A stretch of 64,000 nt of DNA from the NCBI RefSeq assembly GCF_002941025.1, contig NZ_PTJS01000001.1:372001-436000 (forward strand), written 5' to 3'. Source of the DNA: Streptomyces sp. QL37. Its GTDB lineage: Bacteria; Actinomycetota; Actinomycetes; Streptomycetales; Streptomycetaceae. Of the stretch, positions 7,291 through 16,370 are shown piece after piece. The translations under genes were made by a program, and so were the position numbers. The notes under the pieces are model-generated. The model had not been told where the DNA came from and made no database searches. It saw nothing but the letters and a program-made list of their open reading frames with translations. Position 1 is the first letter of the stretch. Each line of letters starts with the position of its first letter.

Positions 7291-8849
7291 GCGCCCGCGG
7301 ACGCCGCCCCGATCCCGCCCGGCACGGAAGGGACCGCCGGGCGGAGGTGCTCCTGCCGGAACCCGGGCGCGAGCGCTTCACCGGCGACGCGCCGTCGGCG
7401 GCGGTGATCGGCGGCGGCATCGCCGGGCTCGCGGCGGCGACCGCGCTCGCCGAACGCGGTGTCCGGGTGACTCTCTACGAACAGGGCGAGGCGCTCGGCG
7501 GCCGTCTCGCCGGGTGGCCGGTCCGCCTGGCCGACGGCTCCGGGGTGACGATGAGCCGCGGCTTCCACGCGTTCTTCCGGCAGTACTACAACCTGCGCGG
7601 GTTGCTGCGCCGTTCGGATCCCGGGCTGGCGGCGCTCACCCCGTTGCCGGACTATCCCCTGCGGCACCGCGACGGGATGTCGGACAGTTTCGCCCGCGTG
7701 CCGAGGACTCCGCCGTGGAGCGCGCTCGGATTCGTGGCGCTCAGCCCTGCTTTCGGCTGGCGCGACCTCGCGGCGATGAATCCCCGCGAGGCCCTGCCGC
7801 TCCTCGACGTGCGGGTCCCCGAGGTGTACGAACGCTTCGACGGTCTCAGCGCCGAGGCCTTCCTGCACCGGATCAACTTCCCCGAAGCGGCCCATCACCT
7901 GGCCTTCGAGGTGTTCTCCCGCAGCTTCTTCACCGACCCGCGCGAACTGTCCGCGGCAGAACTGCTGCTGATGTTCCACATCTACTTCCTCGGGTCGTCC
8001 GAGGGGCTTCTCTTCGACGTGCCGCGCGAGCCCTTCCCCCAGGCGCTGTGGGAGCCACTGGGACGCCGTCTGCGGCAGCTCGGCGCCGAGGTGCGCACCG
8101 GCACCCCGGTGCACCGCGTCCGGCCTACCGCCGGCGGGGACCTGACCGTGGAGACCGAGGGGGCGGCCGACCGGCACCAGGCCGTGGTCCTCGCCCTGGA
8201 CACGCGTGGCCTGCGCCATGTGGTGGGCGCGTCGGAGCAGTTGGGGGACGCGCCCTGGCGGGCGGACATCGCGTCCCTGCGCACGGCGCCGCCGTTCCTG
8301 GTGTCCCGGCTGTGGCTCGACCGGCCCGTGCACGCGGACCGTGCGGGGTTCCTCGGCACCAGCGGCTTCGACGGGCTCGACAACGTCAGCGTCCTCGACC
8401 GCTGGGAGGGCGAGTCGGCCCGCTGGGCGGCGCGGACGGGAGGTTCCGTGGTCGAGCTCCACGCGTACGCCGTCGACGAGGGCGCCGAGCCGAAGGAGGT
8501 CCAGCGCCGGATGCTGGACCGGCTGCACGAGGTCTATCCCGAGACGGCGGACGCCGGGATCGTCGACGTCCGCCATGAATGGCGCGCCGACTGCCCGGTC
8601 TTCCCCGTGGGCGGTTACGGCCGGCGGCCTGCCGTACGTACGCCGCACCCCCGCGTCACGCTGGCGGGCGACCTGGTCCGCACCGGCCTTCCCGTCGCCC
8701 TGATGGAGCGGGCCGCGACCTCGGGTTTCCTGGCCGCCAACGCGCTCCTCGCCGGCTGGGGTGTCCGGGGGCAGGTGCTCTGGACCGTCCCGCGCGCCGG
8801 GCGCTCACGGGCCCTGCGCGCGCTCGCCGGCCTGGCCGCGCGGCGGTGA
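7287..8849 (+). CDS. crtU: Beta-carotene desaturase/methyltransferase
   Basis: 520 residues. The FAD motif AVIGGGIAGLAAATALAERG lies near residue 33, and LYEQGEALGGRLAGW and SRGFHAFFRQYYNLRGLL are typical of CrtU. This enzyme aromatises the beta-ionone rings of beta-carotene with a methyl shift, giving isorenieratene. ATG 7287 overlaps the crtT stop. The gene ends only 3 bases from the convergent Rieske gene, so the two carotenoid operons terminate against each other. Confidence 0.88.
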   Translation: MSARGRRPDPARHGRDRRAEVLLPEPGRERFTGDAPSAAVIGGGIAGLAAATALAERGVRVTLYEQGEALGGRLAGWPVRLADGSGVTMSRGFHAFFRQYYNLRGLLRRSDPGLAALTPLPDYPLRHRDGMSDSFARVPRTPPWSALGFVALSPAFGWRDLAAMNPREALPLLDVRVPEVYERFDGLSAEAFLHRINFPEAAHHLAFEVFSRSFFTDPRELSAAELLLMFHIYFLGSSEGLLFDVPREPFPQALWEPLGRRLRQLGAEVRTGTPVHRVRPTAGGDLTVETEGAADRHQAVVLALDTRGLRHVVGASEQLGDAPWRADIASLRTAPPFLVSRLWLDRPVHADRAGFLGTSGFDGLDNVSVLDRWEGESARWAARTGGSVVELHAYAVDEGAEPKEVQRRMLDRLHEVYPETADAGIVDVRHEWRADCPVFPVGGYGRRPAVRTPHPRVTLAGDLVRTGLPVALMERAATSGFLAANALLAGWGVRGQVLWTVPRAGRSRALRALAGLAARR

Positions 8850-8852
8850 CGG

Positions 8853-9860
8853 TCAGCCGGGGAAGCGCCCGGTGCTCCGCAGCGACCAGCGGCGCTCGGC
8901 GTACGCCAGGTCGTCCCGCCAGAGCCGGCCGGCGGTCCGGCGCATCAGAGGGCGCAGGGCGGGCGCGGCGGCGCGTGCCAGGGCGAATCCCCGTCGGCCG
9001 GACGCGGCTACGACCGCCTCGACGACCGCCGTCCGCGGTTCCGCGGCGCCGGGTGCGGTGAGCGGCGTGGCATGGGTCTCCACCACCGACCCGGCGCCCT
9101 CCCCGTCGGTGATGTGCATGACCACCGTGCGTGGTCCGGGCGCGGTGAACACCGCCCGCACCGGCACCACCAGCCGGCCGGCGACCTTGAACGACACGTC
9201 GACGGCGAATCCGTCGCCCCCGCCGTCCTCGGGGGTGCCTGCCACCTTCAGGTCGACGAACGCGTACGGGTGGAACCAGGAACCGTGCCAGGGGTCGAGC
9301 CGGTTGGCGACCACGTCCTCGGGCTCGCACCGGCCCACCGCCGTGAACACCGCGTCCACCGCGTCCATCGGTTCCGGCCTCGGTGGCACGACCGGGCGGT
9401 CCAGCGGGGGCTCGCCCCCGGCCCGGTCCAGCCGCACCCAGACCAGAACCCCGTCGTCGTACACCGGGTACGGCTCCCACCCGGCGAACGGCCCGCCGTC
9501 CAGGGCCAGGCCGTGCCACCGGCACAGGAGCGTCCCGCACACCACGCGGCTGTCGCGCAGCGGGGCCCCCAGGTGCGGGCACTCCCCCGGGCCGCCGCGC
9601 AGCGCCCCGTCCTCTGCTCGCCACAGGACGACTTCCAGCCCGGCGATCGTCCTGCCGTACGGGCGGTCCCGCGCCCCGATCGCCCGGGAGGCCCCGGCGG
9701 CGTACCAGTTGCCCGACGGGCGGGCGGCCGCCCGTTCCAGTGCCTCGGCGATCACGGCGGGCTTCGCCTCGCGCCAGGTCGGGGCCTGCCGCTCCCAGCG
9801 GGGCGCGCGGCCCACCCGCAGCGGTGAAGTCCAGGACCTGCTGCTCCGCGGGGTGTTCAT
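8853..9860 (-). CDS. crtV: Rieske [2Fe-2S] protein of the carotenoid cluster (crtV position)
   Basis: 335 residues. A Rieske cluster-binding pair is visible: CPHLG near residue 91 and CRWHG 17 residues later (Cys-x-His ... Cys-x-x-His). It continues with a helix-grip-like C-terminal domain, as in Rieske non-haem oxygenases. It is last in crtE-I-B-x and overlaps crtB by ATGA. This is the slot called crtV in S. griseus, a gene annotated historically as a methylesterase. The sequence here says Rieske oxidoreductase, so the symbol is by position. Possible role: ring hydroxylation or ketolation of carotenoid ends, not proven. Confidence 0.75.
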   Translation of the reverse strand: MNTPRSSRSWTSPLRVGRAPRWERQAPTWREAKPAVIAEALERAAARPSGNWYAAGASRAIGARDRPYGRTIAGLEVVLWRAEDGALRGGPGECPHLGAPLRDSRVVCGTLLCRWHGLALDGGPFAGWEPYPVYDDGVLVWVRLDRAGGEPPLDRPVVPPRPEPMDAVDAVFTAVGRCEPEDVVANRLDPWHGSWFHPYAFVDLKVAGTPEDGGGDGFAVDVSFKVAGRLVVPVRAVFTAPGPRTVVMHITDGEGAGSVVETHATPLTAPGAAEPRTAVVEAVVAASGRRGFALARAAAPALRPLMRRTAGRLWRDDLAYAERRWSLRSTGRFPG

Positions 9861-10843
9861 CGCGGGGATCCCTCCGCCCCGGCGACCGTGTCCGGCAGCG
9901 GGGCGGGCGGGCGGTTACGCATCCGCGCCCCGAGGATGCGTACGAGTCCGGCCGCCGCGGTGGCGGCCCGCCGCCGGCGTGGCACCACGGCCCGACGGTG
10001 CGTCACCCGGTAGTCGTCGGCGACGATCGCGTCCAGGATCCCCCTGTACAGGACGAAGGCCGTACGGATGCAGGGTCGCGCCCGCGGCTCCAGCATGGCG
10101 ATGCCCGGTTCCGCTTCCCGGTACACGGACCGGATCAGCCTGTCGGCTTCGGCGAAGGCGGCCCGGAGGCGCGGGTCGTGCCGCCCGGTGCGGCGGCTCC
10201 ACTCCAGGAGGGGACGGTCCACGCCGTGGGCGGCGAGCAGGTCCGCCGGCAGGTAGACACGCCCGCGGTCCAGGTCCTCGCCCACGTCCCGCAGGAAGTT
10301 GGTCAGCTGGAAGGCCACGCCGAGGGCCGCGGCGTGCGGAGCGGCTTCCTCACGGGCCACCACCGTGCCGAGCACGGGCAGCATCTGGAGGCCGATCACC
10401 CCTGCCGAACCGTGTGTGTAGGTGCACAGGTCGGCGTACGTCGGATAGTCGGTGACCGTCAGGTCGCTGCGCATGGACACCAGGAAGTCGGCGAACAGGC
10501 CGTGGTCGATGGCGTAGCGGCGTGCGGTGTCCGCCACGGCCCTGACCACGGGCTCCTCCCCGCCCCCTGTACGCAGCCCATGGGCCAGGTCGCTCTCCAG
10601 CAGACGCAGCAGGCGGTCGCGTTCGGCGGCGGGCTGCCGGCGGTCCAGGTCGTCCACGATGTCGTCGGCCCACCGGGCGAAACCGTACAACGCGTGTACG
10701 GCGCTGCGGCGTTCGATCGGCAGCAGCCGGGTGGCGAGGAAGTACGTCCGGCCGTGCTGCGCGTTCAGCCGCCGGCACCTGGCGTACGCGGCGCGCAGGT
10801 CCGGCCCGGTGATCCCGGCGGCGTCCAGTTCACGGTGGTTCAT
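9857..10843 (-). CDS. crtB: Phytoene synthase
   Basis: 328 residues of the squalene/phytoene synthase family. It has both Asp-rich substrate-binding motifs, [13 protein letters not shown] near residue 60 and [17 protein letters not shown] near 190, plus FYLATRLLP-like [10 protein letters not shown]. It joins two geranylgeranyl-PP to phytoene. ATG 10843 was chosen because it overlaps the crtI stop (ATGA) and begins [10 protein letters not shown]. The upstream frame extension to 10975 lies inside crtI and is basic and non-homologous. The 3' end overlaps the Rieske gene. Confidence 0.92.
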   Translation of the reverse strand: MNHRELDAAGITGPDLRAAYARCRRLNAQHGRTYFLATRLLPIERRSAVHALYGFARWADDIVDDLDRRQPAAERDRLLRLLESDLAHGLRTGGGEEPVVRAVADTARRYAIDHGLFADFLVSMRSDLTVTDYPTYADLCTYTHGSAGVIGLQMLPVLGTVVAREEAAPHAAALGVAFQLTNFLRDVGEDLDRGRVYLPADLLAAHGVDRPLLEWSRRTGRHDPRLRAAFAEADRLIRSVYREAEPGIAMLEPRARPCIRTAFVLYRGILDAIVADDYRVTHRRAVVPRRRRAATAAAGLVRILGARMRNRPPAPLPDTVAGAEGSPR

Positions 10844-12375
10844 CGGCTCTGCCCTTCGAGGACGGGGGGTCGACGGTGCGCGCTCTTCGCGGAGCGGAGG
10901 CCGGTGATGCGGGCCGCGGCGAGCTTGCCGCTGACGAGTACGGTCGGCACGCCCACCCCGGGTGTGGTCCCGCACCCGGCGAGGACGACGTTGTCGTAGC
11001 CGCGTACGAGGTTGCGTGGCCGGAAGGGGCCGGTCTGCGCGAAGGTGTGGGAGACGGAGAACGGGGTACCCGCCGCGTGGCCCTGGGCGGTCCAGTCCAC
11101 TGGGGTGATCAGCAGCTCCCGGTCCACGGACGCCTCGAAGCCGTCGAGTCCCCGGCGCTCCAGCTCCGCCAGCAGGGCGTCCCGGTAGCGCGGTCCGAGG
11201 TCACGCCAGGCCCCCGCCGACGGGCCGGTCGTGGTGTTGGGACACGGGGCCAGGACGTAGTGCAGGTGTCTGCCCTCCGGCGCCAGGGACGGGTCGTGCG
11301 TCGTCGGACGTGTGATCAGCAGCGACGGATCGCTCATCACCCTTCCTGACCTGGTGAGTTCGTCGAACGTGCGCTCCCAGGCGGTGCCGAAGGAGAGCGT
11401 GTGGTGCGCCAGTTCGGGCCAGGTGCGGTCCGTGCCGGCGTGCAGGACCACGGCCGACGGCGCGTGACGCAGCGGCACGGGGCGCCGGGGAGCGCCGCCC
11501 AGGAGCCTGTGGGCGACGGGGAGATCCGGTGTCAGGACGACCGCGTCGCAGGTGATCCGCTCGCCCGAGGCCAGCCGGACGGCCCGTACCCGCCCGGCTG
11601 CGCGCTCCAGCCCGGTCACCTCGGCCGACCAGCGGAACTCTCCTCCCGCGTCGGCGGCCGCGTCCGCCATCGCCCGGGGCAGTGCGTACATGCCGCCCTT
11701 GGGGAACCAGACGCCCGCGACCGTGTCCATGTAGGCGATGACGGCGTAGGCGGCGAGCGCACGGGCCGGGGCGACTCCCGCGTACAGCGCCTGGAAGGAG
11801 AACACCCGGCGCAGCCGTGGGTCCGAGAGGAATCTGCCGATCTGCGGGTCGAGCCGGCCGAAGCCGCCCAGTGCCGCCAGCCGGGCGAGGTCCGGATGCA
11901 GGAGCTGGAGGGGCGAGTCGAAGTTCGTGTCGATGAAGCGGTGCATCTGCGCCCGGTACATCCGCTCCAGCCAGCGGCGCAGTTTGCGATACCCGGCGGC
12001 CTCCGCTCCCCCCGCGAAGCGACGGACCTCCGCCTCCATGGCGTCGCCGTCCGTATGGACGTCCAGCCGGCTGCCGTCCGCGAAGCGGGCCCGGTAGGCC
12101 GGGTGCAGCGGAATCAGCTCCACGCGTCGGTGGAGGCTGTCCCCGACGGCGGCGAAGGCCTCGTCGGCCAGGTGCGGCATGGTCAGAACCGTCGGCCCGG
12201 TGTCGATCCGGTATCCGCCGATTTCCACCCGTCCCGCGCGGCCCCCGGGCCCGGAGCCCTGTTCGACGACGGTCACCCGGCGTCCAGCGCCGAGCAGGTG
12301 AAGGGCGGCGGCGAGGCCGGACAGGCCGGCGCCCACCACCACCACATGGTCCGTGGGGCCGGACACGGTCCTCAT
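10840..12375 (-). CDS. crtI: Phytoene desaturase
   Basis: 511 residues of the CrtI family. The N-terminal FAD site is [20 protein letters not shown] followed by [25 protein letters not shown]. The C-terminal signature is [16 protein letters not shown] near 480. It makes lycopene from phytoene by stepwise desaturation, membrane-associated. It is coupled to crtE (overlap 12372-12375) and crtB (overlap 10840-10843). Confidence 0.93.
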   Translation of the reverse strand: MRTVSGPTDHVVVVGAGLSGLAAALHLLGAGRRVTVVEQGSGPGGRAGRVEIGGYRIDTGPTVLTMPHLADEAFAAVGDSLHRRVELIPLHPAYRARFADGSRLDVHTDGDAMEAEVRRFAGGAEAAGYRKLRRWLERMYRAQMHRFIDTNFDSPLQLLHPDLARLAALGGFGRLDPQIGRFLSDPRLRRVFSFQALYAGVAPARALAAYAVIAYMDTVAGVWFPKGGMYALPRAMADAAADAGGEFRWSAEVTGLERAAGRVRAVRLASGERITCDAVVLTPDLPVAHRLLGGAPRRPVPLRHAPSAVVLHAGTDRTWPELAHHTLSFGTAWERTFDELTRSGRVMSDPSLLITRPTTHDPSLAPEGRHLHYVLAPCPNTTTGPSAGAWRDLGPRYRDALLAELERRGLDGFEASVDRELLITPVDWTAQGHAAGTPFSVSHTFAQTGPFRPRNLVRGYDNVVLAGCGTTPGVGVPTVLVSGKLAAARITGLRSAKSAHRRPPVLEGQSR

Positions 12376-13541
12376 GCGCCCTCCCCGTCGCGGGTGGTGC
12401 CGACGGCCCTGGCCAGCAGTGCGGCGAACTCCTGCCGGGCACCGGCGTCCGCCCCCGCGGCCGCGAAGTGCCGCAGGCTCGACGCCGAGAGCTCGGCGAT
12501 CTCCTCCTCCACCACCGCCCGGGCACCGGTACGTTCCAGAGCGGCGCGCATCCGGTCGACCGCTCCTCCGCCGCCGCCTTCCGGACCGAGCACGGCCAGG
12601 GCCTCGGAGTCGCCGGACCCGGCGGCGAGCCGTAGGGCGATCGCGAGGAGGCAGGTGAGTTTGCGCGCCCGCAGGTCCTCCTCCGAGGACTTTCCCGTGA
12701 CGGCGGGGTCCCCGAAGGCGCCCAGCAGGTCGTCACGCAGCTGGAAGGCGAGTCCCGCGCACCGTCCGGCGGACCGCAGTCCGTCCACGACACGGGCGTC
12801 CGCACCCGCCAGGGCGGCGCCCAGCGCGAGAGGCCGCTCCACGGTGTAGAGGGCGCTCTTGAGCGTCGCGATGTTCCTGGCCAGGCCGAGGTCGGAGGAG
12901 CCGGTCGCCTGGGCCCGCATGTCCAGATACTGCCCGGCGACCATTTCGCCGCGCATCGCCTGCCACTCCTGGTGCAGCTGCTCGCCGTACGGGGAGGCCA
13001 GGGCGGTCTCGGTGAACAGATCGTCGGCCCACGCCAGCGCCAGGTCGCCCGCGAGCACCGCGGCGGTCGCCGAGTAGGACGCGGCGGATCCGCGCATGCG
13101 GCTCGTCCGGTGCATGTCCGCGAAGTCCGCGTGCACCGCGGGGGCGCCCCGGCGTACCGGTGATTCGTCCATGACGTCGTCGTGGACCAGCGCGCAGGCC
13201 TGAAGCAGTTCCAGGGCGGCGCCGATACGCAGTGTCGTCCCGGGGTCGCCGGTGCCTCCGGCGGCCAGCCATCCGCACCGGACGAAGGCTGTCCGCAGCC
13301 GTTTGCCGCCGTTCAGGACGAACGCGGCGACCCGGGAGGCCACCTCCTCGGCGAACACGGTGTCCAAGCGCCGCGCCTCCCGGAGCCTGGTCTCCAGATG
13401 CTCCGCGAGGACGGCGTCGACGGCCGCGGCCGCCTCGTCCGCCGGGTGCGGGAGACCGCCCGGGCGGAGGTATCCGCCGAGGTCGGGGCGGGGGCCGGTG
13501 CCTCCGCCGGTGCCCGCCGGCGTCGCCCGTGGACCGAGCAT
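12372..13541 (-). CDS. crtE: Geranylgeranyl diphosphate synthase
   Basis: 389 residues of the trans-polyprenyl synthase family. GGKRLRTAFV binds the homoallylic diphosphate. The first Asp-rich motif is LVHDDVMDESPVRRG and the second is FQLRDDLLGAFGD. It supplies GGPP for the carotenoid pathway. It is first of crtE-I-B-Rieske. ATG 13541 has AAAGGGG about 6 bases upstream. The glycine-rich N-terminal 30 residues are poorly conserved, so a later start cannot be excluded. Confidence 0.92.
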   Translation of the reverse strand: MLGPRATPAGTGGGTGPRPDLGGYLRPGGLPHPADEAAAAVDAVLAEHLETRLREARRLDTVFAEEVASRVAAFVLNGGKRLRTAFVRCGWLAAGGTGDPGTTLRIGAALELLQACALVHDDVMDESPVRRGAPAVHADFADMHRTSRMRGSAASYSATAAVLAGDLALAWADDLFTETALASPYGEQLHQEWQAMRGEMVAGQYLDMRAQATGSSDLGLARNIATLKSALYTVERPLALGAALAGADARVVDGLRSAGRCAGLAFQLRDDLLGAFGDPAVTGKSSEEDLRARKLTCLLAIALRLAAGSGDSEALAVLGPEGGGGGAVDRMRAALERTGARAVVEEEIAELSASSLRHFAAAGADAGARQEFAALLARAVGTTRDGEGA

Positions 13542-13563
13542 GGACAGCCCCTTTCGCTCGGTT

Positions 13564-13591
13564 GTCCGCTTCCGCGTCCACCGCTGGTTCC
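13564..13591 (-). promoter_or_regulatory. Candidate ECF-sigma promoter of the crtE operon
   Basis: Reading on the minus strand, GGAAC (13591-13587), an 18-base spacer and CGGAC (13568-13564) give an ECF-like promoter with a start about 16-20 bases before ATG 13541. The -35 and spacer length match the candidate upstream of the convergent carotenoid operon at 4031, suggesting one sigma factor drives both. No litR, litS or similar regulator gene is in the window. Confidence 0.35.
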
Positions 13592-13781
13592 GGCCGCGAG
13601 GACCGCGGATGCCCCTATGCCTGCCCGTCGCCCGGCCTGTTCGGAGCGGACTTCACCCGGACGGCGGGCGGAACAACGGCACCTGAGGGGACTTCCGGGC
13701 GCGTCGGAGAGGCACGGCTCCCCCGGAATCGGGCACGTCGGAGAGGCACCGCGCCCCCGCGTCCGGGCACGTACGGAGAGG

Positions 13782-14321
13782 TCAGCCGTTGTCCGACACC
13801 CAGGACGTGCGGTCCTCGTGGGGGTGGACCCTTATCCGGGGACCGGCCTTCCGCAGCGCGTTCTCCAGCAGCTGTACGTCGTTCGCCGGCGGGTTGAACG
13901 CCGCCCGCGTGCGGTAGACCGTGCGGCCGGCCCGGAGCTCCAGGACCTTGCTGCCGCCGCTGTCCACGGACCGGTATCCCACGGTGAGCGGCCGCAGGTC
14001 CGTCACATCGTCGAGGGGGCGGGTGGTCCGCGCGCCGTTGCGTCTGCGCAGCACCACCAGCGCGGGTGGGCCGGGAACGATGTCCACGGCCACGAGGGAG
14101 CGGCGGTCCCGTATCCAGGGCGGCAGCAGGAGGCTCCCCCAGAAGAGTCCGAACACGCCCCCGAGGATCAGTCCGGCCACGGGTTCGGCCACGCAGACCG
14201 CGCCCACGGACAGGACGTGCGCGAGCGTCACGACGATGCCGGAGCTCCGGTCGCCCCGCTCCGGACCGTCGTACCGGAACATCTCCCAGTGAAAGACATC
14301 GGCTCTCGCGTCCTCGGTCAC
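13782..14321 (-). CDS. Membrane protein of unknown function
   Basis: About 179 residues. Two adjacent hydrophobic segments (VVTLAHVLSVGAVCVAEPV and LILGGVFGLFWGSLLLPP, roughly 25-65) form a hairpin. A soluble C-terminal domain of about 110 residues follows, containing RTTRPLDDVTDLRPLTVGYR. GTG 14321 (VTEDARADVF) with GGAG a few bases upstream is preferred over the frame start at 14375. It lies between crtE and the AhpD-like gene on the same strand. No family recognised. Confidence 0.65.
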   Translation of the reverse strand: MTEDARADVFHWEMFRYDGPERGDRSSGIVVTLAHVLSVGAVCVAEPVAGLILGGVFGLFWGSLLLPPWIRDRRSLVAVDIVPGPPALVVLRRRNGARTTRPLDDVTDLRPLTVGYRSVDSGGSKVLELRAGRTVYRTRAAFNPPANDVQLLENALRKAGPRIRVHPHEDRTSWVSDNG

Positions 14322-14371
14322 GGCTCCAGCATGGCGGCCCGGGGCCGCAGCCGGAAGGGAGCGTGTCCGCC

Positions 14372-14860
14372 TCACTGCCGGGGGACACCGCGCACGGGGT
14401 GCTTGCTCATGATGGAGACCCGGTTGAAGGCGTTGATGGTGACGGCCACCCAGATCACCGCGGCCGTCTCGTCGTCGGACAGGGTGAGGCGTGCCATGGC
14501 GTAGGCGTCCTCCTGCAGGGCGGCGTCGGCGGGGTGTGTGGTCGCCTCGGCCAGGGCGAGGGCCGCGCGCTCCTGCGCCGTGAACACCTCGGTGTCACGC
14601 CAGGCGGCGAGCACTCCCAGCCGCTGGGTGGTCTCGCCCGCACGCAGCGCGGCCCGGGTGTGGACGTCCAGGCAGTACGCGCAGCCGTTGATCTGTGAGA
14701 CCCGGAGGTTGACCAGTTCGACCAGGGTGCGGTGGAGCCCCGCCTCCTGGGCGACCGTGCGCACCGCTTCGGCCGTGGCGGTGAGAGCCTTGTAGGCCTC
14801 GGGGCTCTGCTTGTCCACGTAGACCCGCTTCTTCGTACGCTCCGCCTCGGTACCGTTCAT
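14372..14860 (-). CDS. AhpD-like carboxymuconolactone decarboxylase-family protein
   Basis: 162 residues, all-helical CMD/AhpD fold. It has the redox pair and proton-relay motif NGCAYCLDVHTRAALRAG near residue 57 (CxxC followed by a His). Such proteins act as alkylhydroperoxidases or thiol-disulfide partners in the cytoplasm. ATG 14860 is chosen because GAGGAG lies about 8 bases upstream; the longer GTG at 14875 overlaps that ribosome binding site. It is divergent from a pirin gene across a short AT-rich control region, which suggests a shared redox response. Confidence 0.85.
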   Translation of the reverse strand: MNGTEAERTKKRVYVDKQSPEAYKALTATAEAVRTVAQEAGLHRTLVELVNLRVSQINGCAYCLDVHTRAALRAGETTQRLGVLAAWRDTEVFTAQERAALALAEATTHPADAALQEDAYAMARLTLSDDETAAVIWVAVTINAFNRVSIMSKHPVRGVPRQ

Positions 14861-14927
14861 TCCTGGACTCCTCACCGGGACGCTCCCGTCCCCTCGCCGT
14901 GCCGTGCGCCCCGAGTGCGCGACGGCT

Positions 14928-14955
14928 TATGATCAAGCATGATTGTTGAACATGC
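14928..14955. promoter_or_regulatory. AT-rich control region between AhpD-like and pirin genes
   Basis: A TATGAT -10-like element (14928-14933, plus strand) is followed by the interrupted palindrome GCATG-N9-CATGC (14937-14955). It lies in the only AT-rich patch of the 125-base divergent gap. It could be an operator for a regulator controlling both genes. Confidence 0.35.
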
Positions 14956-14985
14956 AAACACTCATGGAGCGTCCGGGGGTCCTCG

Positions 14986-15984
14986 ATGAGCGGCACCGGC
15001 ACGGACCGGGTCACGCAGTCCCCGGGCATGGACGGCCGGGGCACAGCGCCCCGCCCGGGCGTGGAGGTGCTGACGGCGCGGGACGTGCCGCTGGGCGGTC
15101 CGAGGGCGATGACGGTACGGCGCACGCTGCCGCAGAGGGCCCGCACGCTCATCGGGGCCTGGTGCTTCATCGACCACTACGGCCCCGACGACGTCGCCGT
15201 GACGGGCGGGATGGATGTGGCCCCGCACCCGCACATCGGTCTGCAGACCGTCAGCTGGCTGTTCAGCGGCGAGATCGAGCACCGCGACAGCCTGGGCAGC
15301 CACGCCTTCGTACGCCCCGGGGAGCTGAACCTGATGACCGGTGGCCGGGGAATCAGCCACACGGAGGTCTCCACCCCCACCACCACGGTCCTGCACGGTG
15401 TCCAGCTGTGGGTGGCGCTTCCCGAGGAGCACCGGAACACCGGGCGCGACTTCCGGCACCATGTGCCGGACCCGGTCCGCCGGGACGGCGCCGAGATCAG
15501 GGTGTTCCTCGGCTCCCTCGCCGGAGACACCTCCCCGGTCCCGGCCTTCACCCCCTTGCTCGGCGCCGAGATCGTCCTCGAACCGAACGCGACGGTGGTC
15601 CTGGACACGGACACGGCCTTCGAGCACGGCCTTCTCGTCGACCAGGGGAGCATCCGTCTGGACGGAACGCTGCTGCGAGCGGCCGAGCTGGGCTACCTCG
15701 GCCCGGGGAACGGCGAAGTCACCCTGGTCAACGAGACGGACACCCCCGCCCGGGCGGTGCTCGTGGGCGGAACGCCGTTCGACGAGAAGATCGTCATGTG
15801 GTGGAATTTCGTGGGCCGCAGTCATGACGACATCGTCGAGGCGCGCGCGGAGTGGGAGGCCGGCTCCGACCGTTTCGGCCACGTCGACGGCTACCCCGGC
15901 GCCCGCATCCCCGCCCCGGCTCTTCCCAACGCCACCATCGCACCGCGTGGCAACCCGACACACCCGAAAGAGAGCACCCGATGA
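14986..15984 (+). CDS. Pirin-family bicupin protein
   Basis: 332 residues. The N-terminal cupin has the pirin metal site HPHIGLQTVSWLFSGEIEHRDSLG (His, His, His, Glu pattern) near 80-102, followed by MTGGRGISHTEVS. The C-terminal cupin contains NETDTPARAVLVGG. Pirins bind Fe or Cu; some act as quercetin dioxygenases or stress regulators. ATG 14986 is followed by a conserved-looking body from residue 25. It is coupled by ATGA to the downstream GNAT gene and divergent from the AhpD-like gene. Confidence 0.88.
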   Translation: MSGTGTDRVTQSPGMDGRGTAPRPGVEVLTARDVPLGGPRAMTVRRTLPQRARTLIGAWCFIDHYGPDDVAVTGGMDVAPHPHIGLQTVSWLFSGEIEHRDSLGSHAFVRPGELNLMTGGRGISHTEVSTPTTTVLHGVQLWVALPEEHRNTGRDFRHHVPDPVRRDGAEIRVFLGSLAGDTSPVPAFTPLLGAEIVLEPNATVVLDTDTAFEHGLLVDQGSIRLDGTLLRAAELGYLGPGNGEVTLVNETDTPARAVLVGGTPFDEKIVMWWNFVGRSHDDIVEARAEWEAGSDRFGHVDGYPGARIPAPALPNATIAPRGNPTHPKESTR

Positions 15985-16319
15985 CCCAGGCCGCCGCCCC
16001 CGTCGTCCGCAACGTCGACGCCAGGCACCGCTACGAGATCCTGGTCGACGACGCGAGCGCGGGGTTCACCGCCTACCGCGACCGCGAAGCGCAGCGCGTC
16101 TTCTTCCACACCGAGATCGACGACGCCTTCGCGGGCCGGGGACTGGCCTCCGTCCTCGTGCGGGAGGCGCTCAGCCACGTACGGGACACGGGCAAGCGGA
16201 TCGTGCCGGTCTGCCCGTACGTGGCCAAGTTCCTCAAGAAGAACGAGGAGTTCTCCGACATCACCGACCCGGTCACGCCGGAGATCCTGCAGTGGCTGGA
16301 GACCGCCCTGGCTCGCTGA
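15981..16319 (+). CDS. Small GNAT-type N-acetyltransferase (YidJ-like)
   Basis: 112 residues. FHTEIDDAFAGRGLASVLVREAL is the acetyl-CoA-binding GNAT core (RGLA loop), followed by RIVPVCPYVAKFLKKNEEFSDI, the conserved tail of the short bacterial GNAT family with few known substrates. ATG 15981 overlaps the pirin stop, so the two are co-translated. Target unknown. Confidence 0.85.
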   Translation: MTQAAAPVVRNVDARHRYEILVDDASAGFTAYRDREAQRVFFHTEIDDAFAGRGLASVLVREALSHVRDTGKRIVPVCPYVAKFLKKNEEFSDITDPVTPEILQWLETALAR

Positions 16320-16370
16320 GCACCCGCGCCATCACCCGCCTGCCCGACGGCGCCGGGTGGTGGCGCCCCG

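Noticed and set aside
6921..8648. 575-residue minus-strand frame opposite crtT/crtU
   Set aside because: Shadow of the carotenoid genes, which have clear SAM and FAD motifs on the plus strand.
14943..15827. Plus-strand frame overlapping the pirin gene in another frame
   Set aside because: Arg/Pro/Gly-rich shadow; the pirin cupin metal motif lies in the frame starting at 14986.
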